64,000 bases of DNA from DAOUKH01 sp965219875 (GCA_965219875.1 CBDCOW010000006.1:186001-250000); one strand, 5' to 3'; counted from the first letter of the stretch, positions 42,808 through 50,857 are shown. Numbers and translations are program-made. The notes: generated by a model not told the origin, from the sequence alone.

Positions 42808-43953
42808 CTAATTAAACGAGATGTCGTAGATGCGGGCGGCGTTTCCAGCGACGATCTTCTCTTTCTCCTCCTCCGAGCAGTCGGCGAGGATCTCTTCGAG
42901 GATTTCGCGCGACTTGGGGAAAGTCGATTCGACGTGCGGGTAGTCGGAGCCCCACATCAGGTTGTCGACCCCAATGATTTCGCGCTGCTGAATGCCGAGG
43001 CCGTCCTCCTGGAAGCTGTGGAATATCTGCCGCCGCATGAGGTCGCGCGGCGTCGCGCCGTTCTTAAAGCGGTAAGGAGTGAGCTGGGGCCGCTCGCGGT
43101 AGCACCACTCCATGCGGTCGATGAAGAAGGGAATCCAGGAGAGCTCGTGTTCAAGTTGAACGAACCGCAGCTTGGGGAAGCGGTCGAGCACGCCCGCGTA
43201 GATGAGATTACACAGGGACATGCGTACCCAGTACTCGATGTTGGTGCGGAGCGCGCCGGTGGCCGCGATCTTGATCATCTTGTTGTCACCGATGGCGCCT
43301 TCGACGGCGCGGCTGGTGCCAATGTGCAGGCTGATGGGGAGGCCGATCTCCTCGGCCGCCGCCCAGAACGGGTCGTACATCGGGTTGGTGTAGTCCTCGC
43401 CCTCGCGGGGGAAGACGCTGATCATCGCGCCGCCCATGCCCACCTTGGCCGCCTGCGTCAGGTCGTTGATGCCGGCCTGGACGTTGCCATCGATGAGTAT
43501 CTGGGCTACGCCCTTCAGCCGCTCGGGGTCCTCGGCGCAGAACTCGCCGAGCCACTCGTTGTAGGCGACGAAGATGCCGCGCAGGAGCTCCGAGTCGGCC
43601 ACGCCGCTCCAGAAGTTAAGGATGATCGACGGGTAGAGCAGGTCGGAATAGATGCCGTCGAAGTCCATGTCGGTCAGCCGGGGCCCCGCCTGCCAGGCGC
43701 CGGAGCGGACCTCGTCGATCCCGCCCTCGAGGCGGATACCTTCGGGGTCCTCGAACCGCGAGCCCGCGTCCGTCAGGCTGCGGATGAGGACGCCGATGGG
43801 ACGGCCATCGACGTAGAAGTCGTCCGCGCCGGCCTCCTCGCCCTTGCCCAGCCGGGGAACGCGGTCGCCGAACGACTTCGGCATGCGTTCCTGCCAGAGG
43901 TTGGGGGGCTCGATGATGTGGGAGTCGGACGAGATGATCTTCGTCGCGCCCAT
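42808..43953 (-). CDS. Amidohydrolase-2 family protein
   Basis: A 381-residue metal-dependent hydrolase/decarboxylase-like protein. ISSDSHIIEPPNLWQER opens the barrel, GDRVPRLGKGEEAGADDFY follows, YNEWLGEFCAEDPERLKGV is the conserved mid-segment, ISLHIGTSRAV holds the central His and NLMWGSDYPHVESTFPKS the last Asp. ATG 43953 fits the paralogs; an upstream extension in frame has no similarity. A minus-strand TATAAT lies 43 bases upstream (43997-44002). First gene of the three-gene hydrolase operon. Confidence 0.85.
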   Translation of the reverse strand: MGATKIISSDSHIIEPPNLWQERMPKSFGDRVPRLGKGEEAGADDFYVDGRPIGVLIRSLTDAGSRFEDPEGIRLEGGIDEVRSGAWQAGPRLTDMDFDGIYSDLLYPSIILNFWSGVADSELLRGIFVAYNEWLGEFCAEDPERLKGVAQILIDGNVQAGINDLTQAAKVGMGGAMISVFPREGEDYTNPMYDPFWAAAEEIGLPISLHIGTSRAVEGAIGDNKMIKIAATGALRTNIEYWVRMSLCNLIYAGVLDRFPKLRFVQLEHELSWIPFFIDRMEWCYRERPQLTPYRFKNGATPRDLMRRQIFHSFQEDGLGIQQREIIGVDNLMWGSDYPHVESTFPKSREILEEILADCSEEEKEKIVAGNAARIYDISFN

Positions 43954-43996
43954 GCGCTTTGCCTCCACGTAGGTGATTCGCGTGCCATTGTTGCCG

Positions 43997-44002
43997 ATTA
44001 TA
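43997..44002 (-). promoter_or_regulatory. -10 element for the hydrolase operon
   Basis: TATAAT on the minus strand, 43 bases before ATG 43953, in the divergent promoter region shared with the isochorismatase operon. Confidence 0.4.
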
Positions 44003-44043
44003 CACTGCGGCGGCGTACAACCCGCGGCGGGTTGGAGCGGCGT

Positions 44044-44049
44044 TATAAT
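44044..44049 (+). promoter_or_regulatory. -10 element for the isochorismatase operon
   Basis: TATAAT on the plus strand, 57 bases before ATG 44107; divergent from the -10 at 43997-44002 and 41 bases away. Confidence 0.4.
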
Positions 44050-44106
44050 CGGTCCGTCTGTCGTAAACGCCACTAAAAAGGCCATTTTCAGAGCAGGAGA
44101 GAGTCG

Positions 44107-44802
44107 ATGAACACCGAATCCACCATGGTCCGGTCCGGTAAGACCGCCCGCGAGTTATTCGAAGAGCTGACGGCCAATCCGGCGCGGGCGCGCTTCGGCT
44201 TCGGCGAGAAGCTCGCCGTCGTCAACGTCGATCCGCAGAAGACCTACACTAGGCCCGACCTGTACCCCAACACGGGCTACGTCGCCGACCCAAAGCAGGT
44301 CGACTACATGCGCGAGCTCTCCAACGCGGCCCGCGCCAAGGGGCTGCCCGTCGTCTGGACGCACGTTGGCTACATGCCCAATTCCAGCGACGCCGGCATC
44401 TGGGGGACACGCAGCGACACCCCGGACAGCCTGCAGAACATCAAGTACGGCTCGGACCGGCACCGCTTCGACGAGCGCCTTGAAATCGACGAGGAGGTCG
44501 ACGCGGTGTACACCAAGCGGATGCCCTCGGCCTTCTTCGAAACGCCGCTTTCCAGCTTCCTCACCTGGCACAGGGTCGACACCATCGTCGTCACCGGCGG
44601 GTCCACTTCGGGCTGCGTGCGCGCCACCGCCGTCGACTCCCTCTCCCACGGCTACCGGACGATCGTCCCCCTGGAGTGCGTCGCCGACAAGCACGAGAGC
44701 TACCACTTCGCCAACCTCACCGACATGCAGCTGAAGTACGCCGACGTGGTGGGCATCGACGAGGTCATGGCCTGGGTCGAGGCCTACGAGGGCGGGAAAT
44801 GA
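44107..44802 (+). CDS. Isochorismatase-family cysteine hydrolase
   Basis: A 231-residue member of the isochorismatase/N-carbamoylsarcosine amidase fold. The catalytic triad can be placed: Asp42 in VVNVDPQKTY, Lys137 in VYTKRMPSAFFETPL and Cys170 in VTGGSTSGCVRATAVDS. The triad with the STSGCVR segment points to an amidase such as carbamoylsarcosine or ureidoacrylate amidohydrolase rather than isochorismate hydrolysis. It is the first of three genes with ATGA overlaps. Together with the two deacetylase-fold genes it suggests breakdown of a nitrogen compound (ureide, carbamoyl or cyclic amide), which is an inference. Confidence 0.85.
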   Translation: MNTESTMVRSGKTARELFEELTANPARARFGFGEKLAVVNVDPQKTYTRPDLYPNTGYVADPKQVDYMRELSNAARAKGLPVVWTHVGYMPNSSDAGIWGTRSDTPDSLQNIKYGSDRHRFDERLEIDEEVDAVYTKRMPSAFFETPLSSFLTWHRVDTIVVTGGSTSGCVRATAVDSLSHGYRTIVPLECVADKHESYHFANLTDMQLKYADVVGIDEVMAWVEAYEGGK

Positions 44803-45752
44803 TCGCCGGCGACCCCAACCTCTACGACTACTGGCCCTACCGCAACCGGCCCAAGATCGTGTGGCCGGGCGGGAAGAAGCTCGCTTTCTGGGTCGCGCCG
44901 AACATCGAGTACTACGAGTTCAACCCGCCGCGCAATCCCAAGCGACCCGGCTGGCCGCGGCCGTCGCCGGACGTGGTGGGCTACTCACAGCGCGACTACG
45001 GCAACCGGGTCGGCCACTGGCGGCTCATGGAGCTGATGGACAAGTACGGCGTCCGAGGCTCGATCAGCCTCAACGTAGCAATGTGCGACCACTGCCCGGA
45101 GATCATCGAGGCCTGCAACGAACGCGACTGGGAGTTTTTCTCCCACGGGATTTACAACACCCGGTATTCCTATGAGATGGACGAGGGACAGGAACGGGCG
45201 GTCCTGGAGGACTCGATCCGCACCGTCGAGGCGGCGACGGGGCGGCGCATCAGGGGTTACCTCGCCCCCGCGCTCACGCACACCGAGCGCACCCTCGACC
45301 TCATCGCTGAGTACGACTTCTGGTACACCTGCGACCTCTTCCAGGACGACCAGCCGCAGCCGATCAAGACGAAGTCGGGCAAGCTCATCTCCATGCCCTA
45401 CTCACTTGAAGTGAACGACGTCATCACCTACGGCGCGCTGGCCATGGACCCGTGGCGCTACGCCGACGCCTTGAAGCGCCAGCTCGATCAGTTGCTCGAA
45501 GAGGGCGAGGAGTCGGGGACGGTGATGTGCATCCCGCTGCACGCCTATCTCGTCGCGCAGCCGCACCGCCTGCGGGCCTTCGAGGAGGCACTCAAGCACG
45601 CCGACGCCAACCGGGACGACGTGTGGATCACGACGGCGGCGGAAATCGCGGCCTACTACCGCGAGCACTACTGGGACCAGACACTGGCCGACGTCGCGGG
45701 CCGGGGGCTGGCGTCGGGCGGGACCGGATTCGCGACGGGGGCGGCGGCATGA
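44799..45752 (+). CDS. Polysaccharide-deacetylase-fold hydrolase, PuuE-like (copy 1)
   Basis: A 317-residue NodB-fold protein of the group that includes metal-independent allantoinase PuuE. WPGGKKLAFWVAPNIEYYEF, YSQRDYGNRVGHWRLMELMDKYG, FFSHGIYNTRYSYEMDEGQE and YLAPALTHTERTLDLIAEY follow the family order (split). The NodB metal motif HSxxH is replaced by SHGIYNTR, as in PuuE-like enzymes. The start overlaps the isochorismatase stop (ATGA). The next gene is a diverged copy; the substrate is probably a cyclic ureide or amide rather than a polysaccharide. Confidence 0.82.
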   Translation: MIAGDPNLYDYWPYRNRPKIVWPGGKKLAFWVAPNIEYYEFNPPRNPKRPGWPRPSPDVVGYSQRDYGNRVGHWRLMELMDKYGVRGSISLNVAMCDHCPEIIEACNERDWEFFSHGIYNTRYSYEMDEGQERAVLEDSIRTVEAATGRRIRGYLAPALTHTERTLDLIAEYDFWYTCDLFQDDQPQPIKTKSGKLISMPYSLEVNDVITYGALAMDPWRYADALKRQLDQLLEEGEESGTVMCIPLHAYLVAQPHRLRAFEEALKHADANRDDVWITTAAEIAAYYREHYWDQTLADVAGRGLASGGTGFATGAAA

Positions 45753-46663
45753 GCCTACCCCAGGAACACCTCGAATACCCACGCCGGCGCCACGGCCAGG
45801 ACATCGACCGTTACGACTGGCGGCTCGCCAAGGACCGCACCCCCGTCCGCCGCGCTGACGGTGCCGATCTTTCGGTGATGATCGTGGTCGCGTGCGAGTT
45901 TCACCCCATCGACCCCAAGAAGGACCCGTTCAATCACCCCCACGGGATGGTGACGCCCTACCCCGACCTTCGGCACTTCACGACGCGGGACTACGGCAAC
46001 CGGGTCGGCGTCTTCCGCATCCTCCGCGCCATGAAGGCACACGGCGTCCGGGCGACCTTCGCCCTCAGTGCCGACCTACTCGCCCGCGCCGCGCCGCTGG
46101 CCGCGGCGATTGTCGAGGATGGCCACGAGATCGCCGCCGCCGGACTCAACGGCGACGCCATCCACCACGGTGCGCTGGACGAGGACGAGGAGCGCCGCCG
46201 GATCGAGGCGGTGCGCGCCGCCTTCGACCGCGCCGGCCTCGCGTCCAAAACCTGGCTGAGCCCTGCCCGACAGCAGAGCTTCAACACGCCCGATCTCCTC
46301 GTCGAGCACGGTTTCGACATCTGCCTTGATTGGGAGATCGACCAGGTTCCGGTCTCGATGCGCACCCGCTCCGGCCCGCTCACTTGCCTACCGCTGCACA
46401 ACGAGCTCGACGACTACAAGCTGCTCATCGAGCGCACGCAGGAGGAGGCGGTGTGGGCGCGGCAGATCGCGGAGGCCCGCGAAGCACTGCTCGCCGAGGC
46501 CGACGACCGGGGTGCGCAGGTCTTCGGCTTCAGCCTCACGCCCTTCGTCACCGGCCAGCCCTTCCGCTACCCCGCGCTGGACGCGGTCCTCGACGGCATC
46601 GCCGCCGACCTACGCTGCCGGACGGAGACGGCGCAGGAGATCGCTGCCGCTTTCCCCGGGTAA
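45749..46663 (+). CDS. Polysaccharide-deacetylase-fold hydrolase, PuuE-like (copy 2)
   Basis: A 304-residue paralog of the preceding gene. FTTRDYGNRVGVFRILRAMKAHGVRATFAL matches the first copy's RDYGNRVGHWRLMELMDKYGVRGSISL (split). Where copy 1 has FFSHGIYNTRYS, this copy reads IAAAGLNGDAIHHG, so the substrate-binding site has changed and it may be a non-identical partner subunit. The start overlaps the previous stop (ATGA). It ends the three-gene operon; a repeat cluster follows. Confidence 0.78.
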   Translation: MSLPQEHLEYPRRRHGQDIDRYDWRLAKDRTPVRRADGADLSVMIVVACEFHPIDPKKDPFNHPHGMVTPYPDLRHFTTRDYGNRVGVFRILRAMKAHGVRATFALSADLLARAAPLAAAIVEDGHEIAAAGLNGDAIHHGALDEDEERRRIEAVRAAFDRAGLASKTWLSPARQQSFNTPDLLVEHGFDICLDWEIDQVPVSMRTRSGPLTCLPLHNELDDYKLLIERTQEEAVWARQIAEAREALLAEADDRGAQVFGFSLTPFVTGQPFRYPALDAVLDGIAADLRCRTETAQEIAAAFPG

Positions 46664-46691
46664 CTCGCCGACGCGCCTAGCGGGGCGTGCC

Positions 46692-47050
46692 CTCGCTCAG
46701 TCTCCCCCAGAGGGAGACCTTTGCGTAACCGGGGTAACTGACCGCGAAGGTGGCGCGCTTCGATAACCCGTGGTGGTTGCGAGGGGGCCCCTCATCTCAA
46801 TCTTCTCCCGTGGGGGCCTTTGCGTAACTGCGGGAGGGGAGGGAGCAGCGCCCTTCGGGCGCTCGCGCGCCTAGCGGCGCGCGCCCTCTCTCAGTCTCCC
46901 CCAGAGGGGGAGAGGTTTAAGTGAATGCCACCTCCCCGCCAGGACCCCCGTCGGTTTTGCAAGGGTCTCCGTGGGGAGAAGAGGCAAGACCTCCCGGCCC
47001 ACCCATGCTTGAGCCTGTGGGCGGGTTACGCAAAGGTCTCAAAGGGGGAA
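46692..47050. repeat. Repeat cluster: R1 hairpins and MITE-like pieces (no gene in 46664-47072)
   Basis: From left to right: a partial R1; MITE end AGACCTTTGCGTAAC (46715-46729); sequence that is the reverse complement of 16590-16670 up to about 46800; a further internal GCCTTTGCGTAAC; an intact R1 (46884-46915); then the reverse complement of the left half of the 16.5-kb element ending at GTTACGCAAAGGTCT (47025-47039). This is consistent with a MITE copy in opposite orientation that was broken up by later insertions. Nothing coding was recognised. Confidence 0.7.
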
Positions 47051-47072
47051 GGGTTTGAGGTGGCGCCGGGCG

Positions 47073-48137
47073 TTAGAGCGCGACGGCCTCCTCGCCGGCC
47101 TTGGGAGGCGCGGTGAGTTGCGGCTCGGCCTCTCTGGCTACGGAGCGCACCTGCTTCTCGATGGCGAGGGCCACGTCGGGGTTCTCCATCAGGAAGCTCT
47201 TCGCGCTCTCCCTGCCTTGGCCGAGCTTGGTCTCACCGAAGGTGAAGTGCGCGCCGCTCTTCCGCAGAATCTCGTGCTTCACGCCCAAGTCGAGGATATC
47301 ACCCTCTTTGCTGATGCCGTGGGCGAACATGATGTCGAACTCGGCGACGCGGAACGGCGGCGCCACCTTGTTCTTCACCACCTTGGCGCGCACCCGGTTG
47401 CCGATGGCCTCCTGCCCTCGCTTAATCGTCTCCAGCCGGCGCAGGTCGATACGCACCGACGAGTAGAACTTCAGGGCCTTGCCGCCGGGCGTCGTCTCGG
47501 GGTTACCGAAAACCACGCCGACCTTTTCGCGCAACTGGTTGATGAAGACCACGCACGTCTTCGAGCGGTTGATCGCCGCGGTCAGCTTGCGCAGGGCCTG
47601 GGACATCAGCCGGGCCTGCAGGCCCATCTGCGGGTCGCCCATGTCGCCTTCGATCTCGGCCCGCGGGACCAGCGCAGCCACGCTGTCCACCACCACCACG
47701 TCGATGGCGCCGGAGCGCACCAGCGCCTCGGTGATCTCCAGCGCCTGCTCGGCGAAGTCGGGCTGCGATATGTAGAGCTCCTGGATATCGACGCCGCACT
47801 TCGCCGCGTAGCTCGGGTCGAGCGCGTGCTCGGCGTCGATGTAGGCCGCCTTGCCGCCGAGCTTCTGCGCCTCGGCAATGATGTGCTGCGCCAGCGTGGA
47901 CTTGCCCGACGACTCGGTGCCGAATATGTCGATCACCCGCCCGCGGGGCACACCACCCACGCCGAGGGCTAGGTCCAGCGACAGCGACCCCGTGGGGATG
48001 CTGGCGATGGTCAGCTTCGACGAGACCTCGCCGAGCTTCATCAGCGAGCCCCGGCCGAACTGCTTCTCGATCTGGGCCATCGCGATGTCGAGCGCCTTGT
48101 CTTTCTCCGTGTCCATCGTCTTCTTCTCGGTGTCCAA
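47073..48137 (-). CDS. recA: Recombinase A
   Basis: A 354-residue RecA, the strand-exchange protein and SOS coprotease. Walker A is GTESSGKST (residues 73-81; most RecA proteins have GPESSGKT), followed by AAYIDAEHALDPSYA, the catalytic and L1 segment EIEGDMGDPQMGLQARLMSQALRKL (split), FINQLREKVGVVFGNPETTPGG and KFYSSVRIDLRR. The best start is TTG 48137 with AAGGAG exactly six bases upstream; ATG 48116 is a less well-placed alternative. The promoter has a LexA box in its spacer. The radical SAM gene just upstream carries the same box. Confidence 0.96.
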   Translation of the reverse strand: MDTEKKTMDTEKDKALDIAMAQIEKQFGRGSLMKLGEVSSKLTIASIPTGSLSLDLALGVGGVPRGRVIDIFGTESSGKSTLAQHIIAEAQKLGGKAAYIDAEHALDPSYAAKCGVDIQELYISQPDFAEQALEITEALVRSGAIDVVVVDSVAALVPRAEIEGDMGDPQMGLQARLMSQALRKLTAAINRSKTCVVFINQLREKVGVVFGNPETTPGGKALKFYSSVRIDLRRLETIKRGQEAIGNRVRAKVVKNKVAPPFRVAEFDIMFAHGISKEGDILDLGVKHEILRKSGAHFTFGETKLGQGRESAKSFLMENPDVALAIEKQVRSVAREAEPQLTAPPKAGEEAVAL

Positions 48138-48187
48138 CGCTTGCTCCTTATCTCGTCCTTCGCGATTACGTCTCTCGATTTCGCGAG

Positions 48188-48216
48188 ATGATAGAACGTG
48201 CGTTCTTTTTCCGCAA
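48188..48216 (-). promoter_or_regulatory. recA promoter with LexA (SOS) box in the spacer
   Basis: On the minus strand: -35 TTGCGG (48216-48211), 17 bases, -10 TATCAT (48193-48188). The spacer contains AGAACGCACGTTCT (48206-48193), matching the GAACNNNNGTTC LexA consensus of Gram-positive-type SOS systems. Confidence 0.8.
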
Positions 48217-48270
48217 TAGCCGCGTGTCACACGTCATCATACGCCGTTCCATCTACGCCCGCGCCCCAAA

Positions 48271-49215
48271 TCACAGGGCCAGCGAAAGCTGCCGGCCATG
48301 CCCCGCCGGACGGACCACCTCGCGGGCGGAGCGATCCCCCACGCGGTAGAGGCGGCGCAGGCCGTCGACGTAACCGGTCGTGGCCGCTGCGTAATCCCGG
48401 TCCGCGTTGGCGCCGGGGAAGAGGCGGCGGTATTCGGCGAGCAGGCCGGGGTATTCCTTCCCCATGAAGCCGAGGAAGTGGTCCTTGACCGACCCCTGAA
48501 GCGCGAGGACCCGCGACCCGACGAACCGCGCGCCGTGGTCGGCCGCCGCTTTCACCAGCTCCCGCAGGTCGTCTGACGCGTCGGTGATGCCCGGCACGAT
48601 GGGCGCGATAAGCACGCCGGCCTCCACTCCCGCCTCTGAAAGCTTCTGGACCACCCGCAGGCGCTGCCACGGCGGCGCGGTGCCCGGTTCGAGCCGCCGC
48701 CACGTCTCGCGGTCCAGGGTCGAGATCGACATGCAGACGGACGCCCCCGCACGGCTAGCCAGGTCGGCGAGTACGTCGAGGTCGCGCACGATCATTGTGC
48801 CCTTGGTGACGATGCTGACAGGGGTGCGGTAGTCGCGGAGGGCTTCCAGGATGCCCCTCGTGATCCGGTAGCGGCCCTCGATGGGCTGATAGGGGTCGGT
48901 CGCCGTACCGAGGGCCACGGTCTCGCGTTTCCACGAGCGCCGCGCCAGCTCACCGCGCAGCACCTCCGCCGCGTTGACCCGGACGAGGATCAGGCCTGTG
49001 AAATCCTCGCCCGGGTTCAGGTCGATGAAGGCGTGATAGCGGCGCGCGTAGCAGTAGTGGCAGCCGTGGACGCAGCCCTTGTAGGGGTTGATCGACCACT
49101 TGAAGGCCATCCCCTTCACCCGGTTAAGGACCGTCTTGCACTCGGCCTCCTCGTAGCGCGCTCCGCGGGCGGCGCTCGTCCAGCCGATGTCAGTTGTGCC
49201 TCTCACAGCCACCAT
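48271..49215 (-). CDS. Radical SAM protein, SplB/Rv2578c-like, SOS-controlled
   Basis: A 314-residue radical SAM enzyme. The iron-sulfur cluster cysteines are Cys48, Cys52 and Cys55 in GCVHGCHYCYARRYH; NPYKGC before it and VALGTATDPYQPIEGRY after it are hallmarks of the SplB-like group that includes Rv2578c. SplB itself repairs spore photoproduct in DNA; this group has no proven reaction. A LexA box lies in its promoter and recA is the next gene downstream, so a role in DNA damage response is likely. The ATG is five bases after the -10 element, which suggests a leaderless mRNA. Confidence 0.86.
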   Translation of the reverse strand: MVAVRGTTDIGWTSAARGARYEEAECKTVLNRVKGMAFKWSINPYKGCVHGCHYCYARRYHAFIDLNPGEDFTGLILVRVNAAEVLRGELARRSWKRETVALGTATDPYQPIEGRYRITRGILEALRDYRTPVSIVTKGTMIVRDLDVLADLASRAGASVCMSISTLDRETWRRLEPGTAPPWQRLRVVQKLSEAGVEAGVLIAPIVPGITDASDDLRELVKAAADHGARFVGSRVLALQGSVKDHFLGFMGKEYPGLLAEYRRLFPGANADRDYAAATTGYVDGLRRLYRVGDRSAREVVRPAGHGRQLSLAL

Positions 49216-49220
49216 GGCCT

Positions 49221-49249
49221 AGCATAGAACAGAACGTGCGTTCTGTCCA
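49221..49249 (-). promoter_or_regulatory. Promoter of the radical SAM gene with LexA (SOS) box in the spacer
   Basis: On the minus strand: -35 TGGACA (49249-49244), 17 bases, -10 TATGCT (49226-49221), five bases, ATG at 49215. AGAACGCACGTTCT (49244-49231) fills the spacer and is identical to the recA box; flanking bases extend the symmetry to ACAGAAC...GTTCTGT. Confidence 0.8.
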
Positions 49250-49277
49250 GTGGCGCGTGTCAGTGCCCTCCGCCGCC

Positions 49278-49283
49278 TATAAT
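49278..49283 (+). promoter_or_regulatory. -10 element for the MaoC-like gene
   Basis: TATAAT 48 bases before ATG 49332, divergent from the SOS promoter. The leader contains a GCCCCGCTCCCC/GGGGAGCGGGGC hairpin (about 49286-49318). Confidence 0.45.
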
Positions 49284-49331
49284 GGCCCCGCTCCCCGCCG
49301 TGCGGCGGGGAGCGGGGCCGAGGAGGCGCGC

Positions 49332-50594
49332 ATGGCAGTCGCAGACCGGACACGGGGCGACAACGAGATGCGGGGCCGGATCACCCCGGACGGGGTGCAG
49401 CGCTACCGCAACCGCATCGGCGTGCTGATACCGCAGCCGCCGCCGTTTAACACCGAGGCCCACGCGGACACCATCCGCCACTTCGCCACGGCCTACGGCG
49501 ACGACAACCCGCTCTATGCCGACCCCGAGTACGCCAAGTCCACGCGCTGGGGGACGACGCCGGCGCCGCCGATGTTCGTCAGCACCATGGGCGTCACCCA
49601 CGCACCGCCCATCCCCAAGCACGTGCGCGACGCCGGGGCGGGAGCCCTCCGCGGCGTGCCCTGGTACCAGTCGGGCAGCGATTGGCAATGGTTCCAGCCC
49701 GTACTACCCGGCGACCGTCTCAGCGTCAACTACTTCATCGAAGACGTCGAGGAGAAGCGCAGCCAATTCGGCGGGGGCACCGCGGCGGTCGTCTACCACC
49801 GCAAGGAGTTTCTAAACCAGCGCGGCGAGCTCGTCGCCGTCTACCGCTACTACTTCTGGTTCGCCGAGCGGGAGGCGTCGGAGAAGACCGGCAAATACAT
49901 GGGCGTCGAGCCCAAGACGTACACCCAGGAGGAGCTCGACGAGATCGACGCGGCGTACGCCAACGAGTTCCGCCGCGGCGCCGACACGCTCTACTGGGAG
50001 GACGTCTCCGAGACGGACGAGATGCCCACGATGGTCAAGGGGCCGCTCTCCACCGTCGAGATCATCGGGTGGCACCAAGGCTGGGGCTGGGGTGTCTTCC
50101 AGGTCGCCCCGCTGCGGCTGGGCTACCTCAACCGGCAGCGGATCCCCACCTTCTACCCGAAGAACGACTACGGCTACTACGACGTCGCCCAGCGAGTCCA
50201 CTGGGAGGACAAGCGTGCCAACAAGATCGGCGCTCCCCGGTCGTACGACTACGGGATGATGCGGACGTCGTGGATCATCCACTACTGCACCAACTGGATG
50301 GGCGACGACGGCTTCCTCTGGAAGCAGTCCGACCAGACCCGCAAGTTCAATTTCCACGGCGATACGCAGTGGGTCCGCGCCAAGGTGGCGGGAAAGCGCC
50401 GCGAGGGCGATCTGAACGTCGTCGACCTAGAAGTCTGGTGCGAGAACCAGCGGGGCGAGGTAGCCACGCCGGGGACGGCGTCGGTGCTGCTGCCTTCCCG
50501 CGAGCGCGGCCCCGTCCGGCTCCCCGTCCCCGACGGCGATCCGACACCTATGAAGACCGACTACGCCGTCGATACACCGGGCTGCGTCTGGTAA
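49332..50594 (+). CDS. MaoC-like double hot-dog dehydratase
   Basis: A 420-residue protein with two hot-dog-fold halves of the MaoC/FAS1-like dehydratase group. The N-terminal half has HFATAYGDDNPLYADPEYA (the Asp/His hydratase motif region, with Asn/Pro conserved) and WGTTPAPPMFVST; DWQWFQPVLPGDRLSV is the usual GD loop. The second half is DYGMMRTSWIIHYCTNWMGDDGFLWK. It would hydrate or dehydrate an acyl-CoA or related thioester. ATG 49332 follows GAGGAGGC. It diverges from the radical SAM gene, so the LexA box at 49231 might also influence it. Confidence 0.78.
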   Translation: MAVADRTRGDNEMRGRITPDGVQRYRNRIGVLIPQPPPFNTEAHADTIRHFATAYGDDNPLYADPEYAKSTRWGTTPAPPMFVSTMGVTHAPPIPKHVRDAGAGALRGVPWYQSGSDWQWFQPVLPGDRLSVNYFIEDVEEKRSQFGGGTAAVVYHRKEFLNQRGELVAVYRYYFWFAEREASEKTGKYMGVEPKTYTQEELDEIDAAYANEFRRGADTLYWEDVSETDEMPTMVKGPLSTVEIIGWHQGWGWGVFQVAPLRLGYLNRQRIPTFYPKNDYGYYDVAQRVHWEDKRANKIGAPRSYDYGMMRTSWIIHYCTNWMGDDGFLWKQSDQTRKFNFHGDTQWVRAKVAGKRREGDLNVVDLEVWCENQRGEVATPGTASVLLPSRERGPVRLPVPDGDPTPMKTDYAVDTPGCVW

Positions 50595-50604
50595 GGGCTC
50601 CTCC

Positions 50605-50800
50605 GGCCTCTCCCCCTCTGGAGACCTTTGCGTAACTGGCACCGCGGGCTCCGGCAAGGTCGCGCGGCCCCCGCCTCCCCCCGCCCTCACCCCAACCCTC
50701 TCCCAGCGGGAGAGGGGGAAGACCTCCCTGCTCCACCCCGTTTTTTCCATCGGCGAGGTTACGCAAAGGTCTCCTCTGGGGGAGACTGAGAGCGGGCGCC
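50605..50800. repeat. R1 hairpin repeat interrupted by the MITE
   Basis: Left part CCTCTCCCCCTCTGG and right part CCTCTGGGGGAGACTGAGAG, separated by the element at 50622-50772. Confidence 0.7.
50622..50772. mobile_element. MITE-like element, complete copy with perfect ends and 7-base target duplication
   Basis: 151 bases bounded by perfect 15-base inverted repeats, AGACCTTTGCGTAAC (50622-50636) and GTTACGCAAAGGTCT (50758-50772). CCTCTGG flanks both sides (50615-50621 and 50773-50779). Removing the element and one flank restores an uninterrupted R1 hairpin as seen at 13010-13041, so this is a clean insertion. It encodes no protein; the transposase is not in this window. The ends differ from those of the IS481 element at 61045. 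Confidence 0.82.
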
Positions 50801-50851
50801 CGCAGGGCGCCCCCCTCCCGCGCGGATTTACGCAAACCTCCCCCACTGCGC

Positions 50852-50857
50852 TATTCT
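50852..50857 (+). promoter_or_regulatory. -10 element for acyl-CoA dehydrogenase (probable leaderless start)
   Basis: TATTCT followed by seven bases and the ATG at 50865; there is no Shine-Dalgarno between them. Confidence 0.45.

Noticed and set aside
50622..50772. MITE derived from the IS481 element at 61045
   Set aside because: The ends differ (AGACCTTTGCGTAAC versus TGTAAAGACCGG) and the target duplications differ in length.
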